From Natronoflexus pectinivorans (GTDB lineage: Bacteria; Bacteroidota; Bacteroidia; Bacteroidales; Marinilabiliaceae), in assembly GCF_004345615.1 (NCBI RefSeq), contig NZ_SLWK01000001.1, positions 124,001 through 188,000 on the forward strand: a DNA stretch of 64,000 nt. Direction: 5' to 3'. The position numbers and the translations under genes are program-made. Shown here piece by piece: positions 51,666-60,599 of the stretch (its first letter is position 1; each line of letters starts with the position of its first letter). The notes under the pieces were generated by a model, which worked only from the letters and a program-made list of their open reading frames with translations, ran no database searches and was not told the DNA's origin.

Positions 51666-52292
51666 TTATAATCCATCCACATTATCATTAAAATACACCT
51701 GAACATGCCCCCAGTTCTCTCCTCGTCTTATGCGATGAAGTTGCATCTCACTTACCCCAAATTGCTTGGCAATAATTCGAAGCTTAGTTTTACGATCCGG
51801 GTCAAGCAATTTTTTCTTTAATCTCATCACCTGTGTCATGGTCAACTTTGGCCCTTCCACAGGGTTTCTATCTCTAACTTTTTGGCGAGCATCCAAAACT
51901 GCAGGATTATGCTGCTGATGAGCCAAGGTCTCCTTTCTGTTTGCCCATTTTAAATTTGAGACAAAATTATTAGTCTTGTTATAATCCAGATGTAAAACAA
52001 ATTGCTGTCCTTCTTCGGGTTTTGGCAAAAAGTATTCAGCAACTAGTTTATGTACATAAAAGGTCGTGGATTTACCGAACGGCCGTAAAGGCAAAGTTTT
52101 ATAACCTTTAAGTGTCCCACCTTTAACGATTCGTGCGTTTTCAAAGCTGTCAGAGAAGCTGACAACACGCCCATAATTGCTGATGGCATATTGCTTTCGC
52201 AATGCACCTTTGCGAAAATGAATCTCTTTCCACTCCTCATTCCAAAACGAAGTTTTCAATTGAGGGCAAGCAGTCAGGTTTGCGTTTTTCAT
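51666..52292 (-). CDS. Free-standing NUMOD4/HNH endonuclease-like protein
   Basis: A 208-residue protein. The NUMOD4 DNA-binding motif is EEWKEIHF...YAISNYGRVVSF (about 19-45), then an HNH-like segment FYVHKLVAEYFL and FVLHLDYNKTNNFVSNLKWA (about 78-118). The C-terminus has a helix-turn-helix (AKQFGVSEMQLHRIRRGENW). These parts are known from homing endonucleases of phage and introns. Relatives stand alone in many Bacteroidota chromosomes, so a host role in regulation is possible. It lies inside the arginine run, 23 bp after argD, and the longer 139-bp gap to proC follows. Confidence 0.8.
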   Translation of the reverse strand: MKNANLTACPQLKTSFWNEEWKEIHFRKGALRKQYAISNYGRVVSFSDSFENARIVKGGTLKGYKTLPLRPFGKSTTFYVHKLVAEYFLPKPEEGQQFVLHLDYNKTNNFVSNLKWANRKETLAHQQHNPAVLDARQKVRDRNPVEGPKLTMTQVMRLKKKLLDPDRKTKLRIIAKQFGVSEMQLHRIRRGENWGHVQVYFNDNVDGL

Positions 52293-52315
52293 AATTTCAA
52301 TTCTTCATAGGTCTT

Positions 52316-53458
52316 TTACAATGTTTTTTGTGGGGATTTATAAACCTCTGAGAAACTCTCTAAAAATCGGGATGCCATTTCATGGCTCAATGTTAAGGGG
52401 GGTAAAAGTCGTATAACATTGGTTGATGAAACACCAGTAAAAATTCTCTTATCCTCCAAAAGCGCTTTCCTGATTGGGGCAACACTTCCTTCAAATTCAA
52501 TTCCAATCATCAGTCCGCTACCTCGTACCTCCACAATCCCATCCAGTTTACCCAATTCATCAATAAGATATTGACCAACGTTGCGGGTATTTTCAATTAG
52601 ATTTTGCTCTTCCATTACTTCCAAAACGGCCAGAGAAGCAGCACATGCCAGGTAATTGCCTCCAAAAGTGGTTCCCAACAGACCGTGCGACGCTTCAAAT
52701 GAGGGCGAAATCAAAACGGCACCTACCGGAAAACCATTGCCCATTCCTTTTGCTGTTGTGATGATGTCAGGGGAGATACCTGCAACCTCAAAGGCAAAAA
52801 ATGAACCTGAACGGCCATATCCCGACTGTATTTCGTCCAGAATTAAAACTGTGCCCGTTTCTCGGCACAGTTTGTCCAGCTCTTTTAAAAATCCTGCTTC
52901 CGGTACGCGAATGCCTCCAATACCCTGGATGCCTTCAATGATTACTGCACAAACATCACCTTTGGCAATCTCTATTTTAACTCCCTCCAAATCATTCAAA
53001 GGCAAAATAACGGAGTGGTGTCCTTTATTAATTTCAGCCTGAATTTTGGTATTATCGGTGACGGCAACTGCAGCAGAGGTTCTTCCATGAAATCCTTTAC
53101 CAAATGCAATCACACGTTTTTTGCCGGTATGAAAAGAAGCCAGTTTTAGCGCATTCTCGTTGGCCTCTGCCCCCGAGTTGCACAAAAAAAGAGAATAATT
53201 CTCAAGGCCACTTAGTTTACCAAGTTTTTCTGCCAACTCCACCTGCAATGGATTTTGAACCGAATTGGAGTAAAAACCAATATTATTAAGCTGGTCTGTT
53301 ATTCGCTTAATGTAATGAGGATGCGAATGACCAATGGAAATGACAGCATGTCCGCCATACAAATCAAGATACTCGTTGCCCTTATCATCCCACACCAGGC
53401 AGTCCTTTGCCTTTACAGGAGTGACATTCATTAAGGGATATACATCAAATAAATTCAT
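52316..53458 (-). CDS. argD: Acetyl-/succinylornithine aminotransferase
   Basis: A 380-residue class III PLP enzyme. The PLP lysine is in TTAKGMGNGFPVGA; ILDEIQSGYGRSG, FLCNSGAEANENALK and GLLGTTFGGN are the usual contacts. It forms N-acylornithine from the semialdehyde. It follows argC by 16 bp. Confidence 0.94.
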   Translation of the reverse strand: MNLFDVYPLMNVTPVKAKDCLVWDDKGNEYLDLYGGHAVISIGHSHPHYIKRITDQLNNIGFYSNSVQNPLQVELAEKLGKLSGLENYSLFLCNSGAEANENALKLASFHTGKKRVIAFGKGFHGRTSAAVAVTDNTKIQAEINKGHHSVILPLNDLEGVKIEIAKGDVCAVIIEGIQGIGGIRVPEAGFLKELDKLCRETGTVLILDEIQSGYGRSGSFFAFEVAGISPDIITTAKGMGNGFPVGAVLISPSFEASHGLLGTTFGGNYLACAASLAVLEVMEEQNLIENTRNVGQYLIDELGKLDGIVEVRGSGLMIGIEFEGSVAPIRKALLEDKRIFTGVSSTNVIRLLPPLTLSHEMASRFLESFSEVYKSPQKTL

Positions 53459-53474
53459 ATTTTTTTTCGAATAA

Positions 53475-54440
53475 TTAAAAACCGGAAGGTTTTAAATAGA
53501 GTCCACATTTTTCATCCAAACCAAACATCAGATTCATGTTCTGAACGGCTTGACCAGATGCACCTTTTGTCAGGTTGTCAATGATGCTTGTGATGTGCAG
53601 CTTACCATCGTATTTAGCCAGATGCAACAAGCATTTATTGGTGTTCACCACCTGCTTAAGGTCAATATTTTGGTTTGAGCGCACCGTAAAAGGAGCATCC
53701 GAGTAAAATTTGTCAAATAATTCAGCCGCACTACTCTGCTCAAGGTCGCAATCGAGATAAACCGAAGCCAGTATACCACGGGTGAAATCGCCCCTGAGAG
53801 GAACAAAATTCAACGGAAGATTAAATGCCGGCATCAGTTGATTCAATGATTGTTTTATTTCGCCGAGATGCTGATGTGAGAATGCTTTATACACTGAAAT
53901 ATTACTGTTTCTCCAGCTAAAATGGGTTGTCCCGGTAGGTGCCTGGCCGGCCCCCGTTGAGCCGGTGATGGCATGTATGTGAACTTCATTGAGCAATCCC
54001 TCAGAAGCCAATGGTAGCAGAGCCAACTGAATGGCAGTGGCAAAACAACCGGGGTTGGCAACCTTTTGTGCTTTAGAAATTTCATCGCGATTAAGCTCCG
54101 GTAATCCATACAAAAAATCATTCCCCGCCGCAATCAAACGAAAATCATGACTGAGGTCAATGATTTTCACCTTCGAAGGAATGTTATGCTTTTGCATAAA
54201 TTCCGCCGATTTGCCGTGTCCCATACAAAAGAAGACAACATCAACTGATGAGAAATCGGGCTTTTCGTCAAATGCAAGAGTGGTATCGCCAAGCAGGTCG
54301 GTATGTACCTTGTAAACCGGCTGACCGGCGTGACTTGAACTCAACACCCATGAAATCTCTGTCTGTGGATGTCCCAAAAGTATTCTGATAAGTTCTCCTG
54401 CCGTATAGCCGGCTCCTCCAATGATTCCAACTTTTATCAT
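53475..54440 (-). CDS. argC: N-acyl-gamma-glutamyl-phosphate reductase
   Basis: A 321-residue reductase. GIIGGAGYTAGELIRIL binds NADP, and NPGCFATAIQLALLPL holds the catalytic Cys. STGAGQAPTG and the H in FSHQHLGEI match the active site. It is 3 bp from argG. Confidence 0.95.
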   Translation of the reverse strand: MIKVGIIGGAGYTAGELIRILLGHPQTEISWVLSSSHAGQPVYKVHTDLLGDTTLAFDEKPDFSSVDVVFFCMGHGKSAEFMQKHNIPSKVKIIDLSHDFRLIAAGNDFLYGLPELNRDEISKAQKVANPGCFATAIQLALLPLASEGLLNEVHIHAITGSTGAGQAPTGTTHFSWRNSNISVYKAFSHQHLGEIKQSLNQLMPAFNLPLNFVPLRGDFTRGILASVYLDCDLEQSSAAELFDKFYSDAPFTVRSNQNIDLKQVVNTNKCLLHLAKYDGKLHITSIIDNLTKGASGQAVQNMNLMFGLDEKCGLYLKPSGF

Positions 54441-54443
54441 ATC

Positions 54444-55646
54444 TTACTGCTCCAGTTGCCCTTTATTTACGTTATTAAATATTTTTAATGAGTTGGATAT
54501 GATGGTGGTAAATCCTTTTACATCATCACCTCCCCAGGCTTTATTTACCTCTCCATATTCGCCAAAATCACTCTTCATCAAGTCATGTGCCGAATCAATG
54601 CCTACCATTTCAAAGCGGTATGGATGAAGGTTGATATAAACCTTACCCGACACATTCTGCTGTGTACTTTCCAAAAATGCTTCAATATCACGCAAAACCG
54701 GCTCAAGATACATGGCTTCATGAAGCATCATTCCGTACCAATTTGAGATTTGCTCTTTCCAGTACATTTGCCATTTGGTAAGCGTGTGCTTTTCCAATAA
54801 ATGATGAGCCTTTATAATCAATGTTGGAGCAGCAGCTTCAAAACCAACACGTCCTTTAATTCCAATGATGGTATCCCCCACGTGAACATCACGACCAATG
54901 GCATAAGCTGAACCGATTTTTTCAACCTCCTGAATAGCTTCAATTCTATTGGCGAACGATTTTCCGTTAACTCCCACCAACTCACCTTTAGCAAACTCAA
55001 GCTCGAGCTTTTCCGACTCTGACTTTTGAGGTTGCGACGGATACGCCTCAGCCGGCAGTCCCTTGTCTGATGTGAGTGTCTCTTTTCCACCAATACTGGT
55101 TCCCCAAAGGCCTTTATTTATAGAGTAGGCCATTTTTGTCCAGTCGCGCACAACACCTTCTTTTTTAAGGTATTCAATTTCAGCTTCGCGGCTCAACACC
55201 TGGTCTCTGATGGGGGTAATGATTTCGATGTCGGGAGCAAGTATCTGAAATGTCAGGTCAAAACGAACCTGGTCATTTCCGGCACCGGTACTTCCGTGAG
55301 CAATATATTTAGCTCCAATGTTGCGTGCATAATCCACAATGGCCAAAGCCTGAAAAATTCGCTCCGAAGAGACCGAAAGAGGATACGTGTTGTTTTTCAA
55401 CACGTTTCCGTACACCATGTAGCGGATACATTTATTATAATAATCATCGGTAACATCAAGGCTCACATGTTTGGCAACGCCTAAACCATAAGCTTTCTCT
55501 TCAATATCCTTAAGTTCAGCATCTGAAAAGCCGCCGGTGTTGGCAATGGCCGACCACACTTCAAGATTTCTTTCCTTTGCTAAATATTTTACGCAATAGG
55601 AGGTATCCAAACCTCCGCTGTATGCTACAACTACTTTTTCCTTCAT
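54444..55646 (-). CDS. argG: Argininosuccinate synthase
   Basis: A 400-residue ligase of citrulline and aspartate. VAYSGGLDTSYCVKYL is the PP-loop for ATP, and YIAHGSTGAGNDQVRF and the SINKGLWGTSIGGKE segment bind substrates. Length is normal. It lies between the GNAT gene and argC. Confidence 0.95.
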   Translation of the reverse strand: MKEKVVVAYSGGLDTSYCVKYLAKERNLEVWSAIANTGGFSDAELKDIEEKAYGLGVAKHVSLDVTDDYYNKCIRYMVYGNVLKNNTYPLSVSSERIFQALAIVDYARNIGAKYIAHGSTGAGNDQVRFDLTFQILAPDIEIITPIRDQVLSREAEIEYLKKEGVVRDWTKMAYSINKGLWGTSIGGKETLTSDKGLPAEAYPSQPQKSESEKLELEFAKGELVGVNGKSFANRIEAIQEVEKIGSAYAIGRDVHVGDTIIGIKGRVGFEAAAPTLIIKAHHLLEKHTLTKWQMYWKEQISNWYGMMLHEAMYLEPVLRDIEAFLESTQQNVSGKVYINLHPYRFEMVGIDSAHDLMKSDFGEYGEVNKAWGGDDVKGFTTIISNSLKIFNNVNKGQLEQ

Positions 55647-55676
55647 AGTTAATGCTATCTTATTCTGTTTATGCTT

Positions 55677-56378
55677 TTATACAAAAATGGCTACCAGTTT
55701 CCTAAAGAAACTCTTGTTGGATTTGTCGTTTGACTTACTGTTTCCACCCTTTAAGAAAACGAACCGCTTAAACCGAAGCCAACGCTCGTAAACTTTCAGC
55801 TTTCTTTTTGGCAGAGGCTTTGGTTTACTTTTCTTTTTCTCCTCTTTTTCCGGGTCGTAAAGCATTCCGGTGCAAAGACAATGTTTGCGGTTGGTTCGCA
55901 TCAGAATATCGTAATTGACACAACTCTGACAACCTTTCCAGAACTGCTCGTCATCGGTCAGCTCAGAAAAAGTAACGGGTTTATACCCTAAACCTGAATT
56001 GATTTTCATCACGGCCAACCCGGTGGTTAGACCAAAAATTTTTGCTTTCGGGTATTTTTTTCTGGACAACTCAAACGCCTTTTGCTTGATTTCTCTTGCC
56101 AATCCCTGTCCACGAAACTGGTCTGCCACAATCAACCCCGAATTGGCCACAAACTTATCGTGCCCCCATGATTCAATATAGCAAAACCCTGCAAACTCAC
56201 CTTCAGCCAAAGCAATAATCGCCTTCCCGTCGATCATCTTCTGACGCACGTACTCAGGATTACGCTTCGCAATTCCTGTGCCTCTCACTTTTGCCGCATC
56301 GGCAATTGTTTGAAGGATGACATCTACATATTCCAGATGTTTTTCTGAAGCAATATGTATGGTTACCTTTTTCTCCAT
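55677..56378 (-). CDS. GNAT acetyltransferase, probable first enzyme of the arginine pathway
   Basis: A 233-residue protein with a GNAT fold at 1-150: SGLIVADQFRGQGLAREIKQ is the acyl-CoA loop and GLTTGLAVMKINSGLGYKP the end. A Cys-containing segment (CQSCVNYDILMRTNRKHCLC) and a basic C-terminal tail follow. Since no argJ or argA is in the run, and a GNAT gene stands in second place in the same locus in other Bacteroidota, it probably makes N-acetyl- or N-succinylglutamate. Activity is inferred from position. Confidence 0.82.
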   Translation of the reverse strand: MEKKVTIHIASEKHLEYVDVILQTIADAAKVRGTGIAKRNPEYVRQKMIDGKAIIALAEGEFAGFCYIESWGHDKFVANSGLIVADQFRGQGLAREIKQKAFELSRKKYPKAKIFGLTTGLAVMKINSGLGYKPVTFSELTDDEQFWKGCQSCVNYDILMRTNRKHCLCTGMLYDPEKEEKKKSKPKPLPKRKLKVYERWLRFKRFVFLKGGNSKSNDKSNKSFFRKLVAIFV

Positions 56379-56440
56379 TAAAATACTTACAATTAATCTT
56401 TCCCTGGTTAAACTCCGAATAACAAAAAACTAAATATTCA

Positions 56441-56920
56441 TTACAATACTTTATCCTCAATGCCCGGAATAAACATGTCCAACGACCTGAGAACTTCTTC
56501 AACACTGATTCCTTCCCTGCAGATCAATAAAATGGTATCGTCTCCGGCAATGGTTCCAAGGATTTCATAACAACCCTGTCCATCAATTACTGAAGCAATT
56601 CCATTTGCAAAACCCGGACGGGTTTTTACAACTGCCATATTTCCTGAAAACTCAAGAGACAATATTCCGCCCAAAGGGAAGTCTTCTCTTAGGTTCTCCT
56701 TTTCAACCTCGACTGTTTCATCAGGCAGCACATATATGTACCCTCCGTCATTACCGGGTTGTTTGGCTACTTTCAATGCCTTTAGGTCGCGCGACAACGT
56801 GGCCTGCGTGGTACTAAACCCCTCTTTTTCCAGCAATGCCAGCAATTCTTCCTGACTTCCGACCCTGTTTTTTTCAATCAGCCTGATTATGGCATTTATT
56901 CTTTGTGTCTTTATCTTCAT
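56441..56920 (-). CDS. argR: Arginine repressor ArgR
   Basis: A 159-residue regulator. The winged-helix N-terminus has RINAIIRLIEKNRVGSQEEL and TTQATLSRDLKALKV; the C-terminal hexamer domain has GTIAGDDTILLICR, where the GDDT aspartates bind arginine. First gene of the minus-strand run. An ARG box overlaps its likely promoter, which implies autoregulation. Confidence 0.95.
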   Translation of the reverse strand: MKIKTQRINAIIRLIEKNRVGSQEELLALLEKEGFSTTQATLSRDLKALKVAKQPGNDGGYIYVLPDETVEVEKENLREDFPLGGILSLEFSGNMAVVKTRPGFANGIASVIDGQGCYEILGTIAGDDTILLICREGISVEEVLRSLDMFIPGIEDKVL

Positions 56921-57007
56921 GTTGAAGACTTAAGGTTATGTGTTTTAAAAAGAGCGAGGGGCTTAACCAATCGATGATGTAAAATGGCTATCCCCTTTTC
57001 ATAAACC

Positions 57008-57021
57008 TGAATAATTATTCA
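57008..57021. promoter_or_regulatory. ARG box (ArgR operator)
   Basis: TGAATAATTATTCA is a perfect palindrome and matches the core of the known ARG-box consensus TGAATwwwwATTCA. It lies 10-23 bp downstream of the argR -7 box, that is, across the transcription start. Confidence 0.85.
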
Positions 57022-57111
57022 AGTAAAGTGCAAATTTATACAATATTATTCAATCCAAAAAGAAATGGAGGTATTTTTTCCGGTTTTGATAAAAAATATT
57101 CAAACACCTGT

Positions 57112-57137
57112 AAAATGTGGTTTTTAAACCACATTTT
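57112..57137 (+). terminator. Hairpin between argR and carB, terminator-like
   Basis: AAAATGTGGTTT pairs with AAACCACATTTT and ends in T on the plus side. It lies between two divergent promoters, where a normal terminator is not needed, so it may be an operator or stop transcripts that come from elsewhere. Confidence 0.5.
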
Positions 57138-57280
57138 TTAACACCCTCTGAAAGCGTGAATATTTCTGCATATTCAAAAAATATACAAAAAAAGTATCAT
57201 CATATACATGATTTTTGTTTAAAGATGATGTAAATTTGCACAAATAAGATTCCTAAATCTATCTAAATATCATCATTCGC

Positions 57281-60200
57281 ATGAAAAAACATGTAAACAA
57301 GGTTGTAATCCTTGGTTCGGGAGCATTAAAAATTGGCGAAGCCGGTGAGTTTGATTACTCAGGCTCGCAAGCCATTAAAGCTTTAAAAGAAGAAGGCGTT
57401 TACACCATCCTTATCAATCCCAACATTGCCACAGTTCAAACTTCAGAGAAACTGGCAGATAAGATTTATTTTCTTCCGGTAACCCCTTATTTTGTTGAGC
57501 AGGTATTGATAAAGGAGAAGCCCGAAGGACTTCTCCTTTCTTTTGGCGGCCAAACGGCACTCAACTGCGGCGTAAAGCTGTTTGAACAGGGAATTCTGGA
57601 AAAATACAATGTTGAAGTATTGGGAACACCGGTTCAATCGATTATTGATACAGAAGACCGTGAAATTTTTGCAGGAAAACTGGCTGAAATTGATGTTAAA
57701 ACTCCTAGAAGCAAGGCTGTCACCACTGTGAATGACGCATTAAAGGCGGCAGAGAAAATGGGATATCCCATTATCGTCAGAGCAGCCTACACACTTGGAG
57801 GAATGGGCAGCGGATTCTGCTCAAATCCCGAAGAGTTGAAACTCCGTGCTGATAACGCCTTCTCATACTCTAACCAAATATTGGTAGAAGAGTCGTTAAA
57901 AGGATGGAAAGAAGTAGAATACGAAGTCGTAAGAGATGCATACAACAACTGTATTACGGTTTGTAATATGGAAAATTTCGATCCTCTTGGAATTCATACC
58001 GGAGAGAGTATTGTTGTGGCACCATCGCAAACCTTATCCAACTCAGAATATCATAAACTACGAGAACTCGCCATTAAGATAATAAGGCATATTGGAATTG
58101 TAGGTGAATGTAATGTACAGTATGCACTTGATCCATATTCAGAAGATTATCGTGTCATAGAGGTTAATGCAAGGCTATCCCGTTCAAGTGCGCTGGCATC
58201 GAAAGCCACCGGGTATCCGCTGGCGTTTGTGGCAGCAAAACTGGGACTTGGTTATGGATTGCACGAACTTAAGAATTCCGTAACAAAGGTTACATCGGCA
58301 TTTTTTGAACCAGCCTTGGATTACGTGGTTTGTAAAATTCCCAGATGGGACTTGAATAAATTCACGGGCGTATCGCGCCAGATTGGCTCAAGCATGAAGA
58401 GCGTTGGTGAAATCATGGCCATTGGACGTACTTTCGAGGAAGCAATCCAGAAAGGCTTGCGAATGGTTGGTCAGGGAATGCACGGATTTGTTGGAAATCA
58501 GCCACTGAAAAACAAAGATGTGCGGACAGAATTGACCGAACCGACCGACCAAAGAGTTTTTGCCATTGCCGAAGCGCTTGAACAAGGAATGAGCGTTGAT
58601 GAAATACATGACCTCAGTAAGATAGACAGATGGTTTCTGGAGAAACTTAAAAACATTACTGATCTAAAAGAAAAACTGGGAGAATATTCTTCTCTTGAAG
58701 AATTGCCTGACGAACTTCTGATTGAGGCGAAAAAACTTGGCTATTCAGATTTCCAGATTTCACGAATTGTTCTTAAAACCCATGATCACCAGATGGAAGA
58801 GGGGTTGTTACAAGTAAGGGAACACAGAAAAAAGAGAGCAATTCTTCCGGTTGTCAAACAAATTGACACCCTCGCAGGCGAATTTCCGGCACAAATTAAC
58901 TATCTCTATCTTACCTATAATGGCACGCATCACGATGTTGAGTTTGAAAAAGATGGTCGTTCGGTAGTGGTTCTAGGATCCGGAGCCTACAGAATTGGGA
59001 GCAGTGTAGAATTCGACTGGTGTAGTGTTAATGCTGTAGAAACAGTGAATGAGCAGGGCTTTCGAAGTGTGATGATCAATTACAACCCGGAAACAGTAAG
59101 TACTGACTACGATGTTTGTAGTCGCCTGTTTTTTGATGAATTAACGCTTGAACGGGTACTGGACATTGCTGACCTAGAATCTCCTAAAGGGGTTGTTATT
59201 TCAATGGGAGGTCAGATTCCCAACAACTTGGCCATGCGACTGCACCGCCAAAACATCCCCATATTAGGAACTTCACCTGAGGATATCGACCGCGCAGAAA
59301 ACCGTCAAAAATTCTCCTCACTTCTGGATGATTTAAAAATAGATCAACCACGATGGAGCGAACTGACCTCCATTGAAGACATTTATACTTTTGTGGATGA
59401 GGTTGGGTTTCCGGTTCTTGTTCGCCCCTCTTATGTTCTGTCAGGTGCAGCCATGAACGTAGTAAGTAACCGAGAGGAACTTCAACATTTCCTGGAACTG
59501 GCCGCCAATGTATCCAAACAATATCCGGTTGTGGTATCTGAATTCATTGAACAGGCAAAAGAGATCGAAATAGATGCGGTAGCAAAAAATGGAGAGGTAG
59601 TGGCTTATGCCATATCTGAACACATAGAGTTTGCAGGAGTGCATTCAGGAGATGCCACCATTGTATTTCCGCCACAAAAGATATATATTGAAACCATTCG
59701 ACGGGTAAAACAAATTTCGAGGAAAATTGCTGCTGCACTTAATATCTCGGGACCGTTCAATATGCAGTTGCTTGCAAAAGATAACGACATTAAAGTTATT
59801 GAATGTAACCTGAGAGCATCCCGCAGTTTCCCGTTTGTTTCAAAGGTGCTTAAAGTCAATTTGATAGATATTGCTACCAGAGTGATGTTGGGACTGCCGG
59901 TTGAAAAGCCCAATAAAAGTCTTTTCGAACTGGACTATGTAGGAATAAAGGCTCCTCAATTTTCTTTTGCCAGATTATTGCAAGCCGACCCGGTTCTTGG
60001 AGTGGACATGGCATCTACAGGGGAGGTTGGATGTATTGGAACCAATTACTACGACGCCGTTTTGCAGTCAATGCTTTCTGTTGGGTATCGGGTTCCTGAG
60101 AAAAACATCCTGATTTCGTCTGGTCCATTGAGGGATAAAATAGAATTACTTTCCAGTGCAAGACTTCTTTCCGAGAAAGGTTATAATCTGTTTGCAACTT

Positions 60201-60505
60201 CCGGAACCCACAGGTTTTTTGAAGAGAACGGGGTTAAAACCACCCTTCTACACTGGCCCGATGAACCGGAAAAACAACCAAACACCATGGACTTTATCAG
60301 AGATAAAAAGCTTGATTTGGTCATCAACATACCCAAAAACCTGACAAAGGGAGAGTTGAAAAACGGATATCAAATCCGACGCAGCAGCATTGATTTTAAT
60401 ATTCCACTGATAACCAATGCGAGACTTGCAAGTGCCTTTATCAACTCATTCTGCAGAATGAGTATGGATGATATTTCGATTAAGAGCTGGGATGAGTATA
60501 AATAG
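57281..60505 (+). CDS. carB: Carbamoyl-phosphate synthase large subunit
   Basis: A 1074-residue subunit with the two ATP-grasp halves: VVILGSGALKIGEAGEFDYS and VVVLGSGAYRIGSSVEFDWC head the halves, and GGMGSGF and VVSEFIEQAKEIEIDA mark the ATP sites. The C-terminal MGS-like allosteric domain (from ~940) has FATSGTHRFFEENGVKTTLL and IINIPK-type ends. It joins ammonia, bicarbonate and ATP, with CarA as glutaminase. It is transcribed alone, divergent from argR, and ends at a bidirectional terminator. Confidence 0.96.
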   Translation: MKKHVNKVVILGSGALKIGEAGEFDYSGSQAIKALKEEGVYTILINPNIATVQTSEKLADKIYFLPVTPYFVEQVLIKEKPEGLLLSFGGQTALNCGVKLFEQGILEKYNVEVLGTPVQSIIDTEDREIFAGKLAEIDVKTPRSKAVTTVNDALKAAEKMGYPIIVRAAYTLGGMGSGFCSNPEELKLRADNAFSYSNQILVEESLKGWKEVEYEVVRDAYNNCITVCNMENFDPLGIHTGESIVVAPSQTLSNSEYHKLRELAIKIIRHIGIVGECNVQYALDPYSEDYRVIEVNARLSRSSALASKATGYPLAFVAAKLGLGYGLHELKNSVTKVTSAFFEPALDYVVCKIPRWDLNKFTGVSRQIGSSMKSVGEIMAIGRTFEEAIQKGLRMVGQGMHGFVGNQPLKNKDVRTELTEPTDQRVFAIAEALEQGMSVDEIHDLSKIDRWFLEKLKNITDLKEKLGEYSSLEELPDELLIEAKKLGYSDFQISRIVLKTHDHQMEEGLLQVREHRKKRAILPVVKQIDTLAGEFPAQINYLYLTYNGTHHDVEFEKDGRSVVVLGSGAYRIGSSVEFDWCSVNAVETVNEQGFRSVMINYNPETVSTDYDVCSRLFFDELTLERVLDIADLESPKGVVISMGGQIPNNLAMRLHRQNIPILGTSPEDIDRAENRQKFSSLLDDLKIDQPRWSELTSIEDIYTFVDEVGFPVLVRPSYVLSGAAMNVVSNREELQHFLELAANVSKQYPVVVSEFIEQAKEIEIDAVAKNGEVVAYAISEHIEFAGVHSGDATIVFPPQKIYIETIRRVKQISRKIAAALNISGPFNMQLLAKDNDIKVIECNLRASRSFPFVSKVLKVNLIDIATRVMLGLPVEKPNKSLFELDYVGIKAPQFSFARLLQADPVLGVDMASTGEVGCIGTNYYDAVLQSMLSVGYRVPEKNILISSGPLRDKIELLSSARLLSEKGYNLFATSGTHRFFEENGVKTTLLHWPDEPEKQPNTMDFIRDKKLDLVINIPKNLTKGELKNGYQIRRSSIDFNIPLITNARLASAFINSFCRMSMDDISIKSWDEYK

Positions 60506-60526
60506 TTTTTAAACGTAATAAAATCA

Positions 60527-60563
60527 AAAAAACCGATGCTAAAAATATAGCATCGGTTTTTAT
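60527..60563. terminator. Bidirectional terminator between carB and the GH97 gene
   Basis: AAAACCGATGCT (60529-60540) pairs with AGCATCGGTTTT (60549-60560) around AAAAATAT, with A and T runs on the flanks. Confidence 0.92.
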
Positions 60564-60599
60564 ATAAACAATAATTACTGATAGATTCTAATTGAGCAC

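Larger units (their letters stand above)
56921..57280 (+). promoter_or_regulatory. argR/carB divergent control region
   Basis: Contents: minus-strand promoter for argR, -7 TAAATTTG (57038-57031) with TTG 17 bp upstream (57058-57056); a perfect ARG box TGAATAATTATTCA (57008-57021) just after that -7; a second inverted pair TGAATAT-N6-ATATTCA (57157-57176); a hairpin AAAATGTGGTTT/AAACCACATTTT (57112-57137); and the carB -7 TAAATTTG (57231-57238). ArgR from the first gene is the likely binder of both pairs. Confidence 0.7.
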
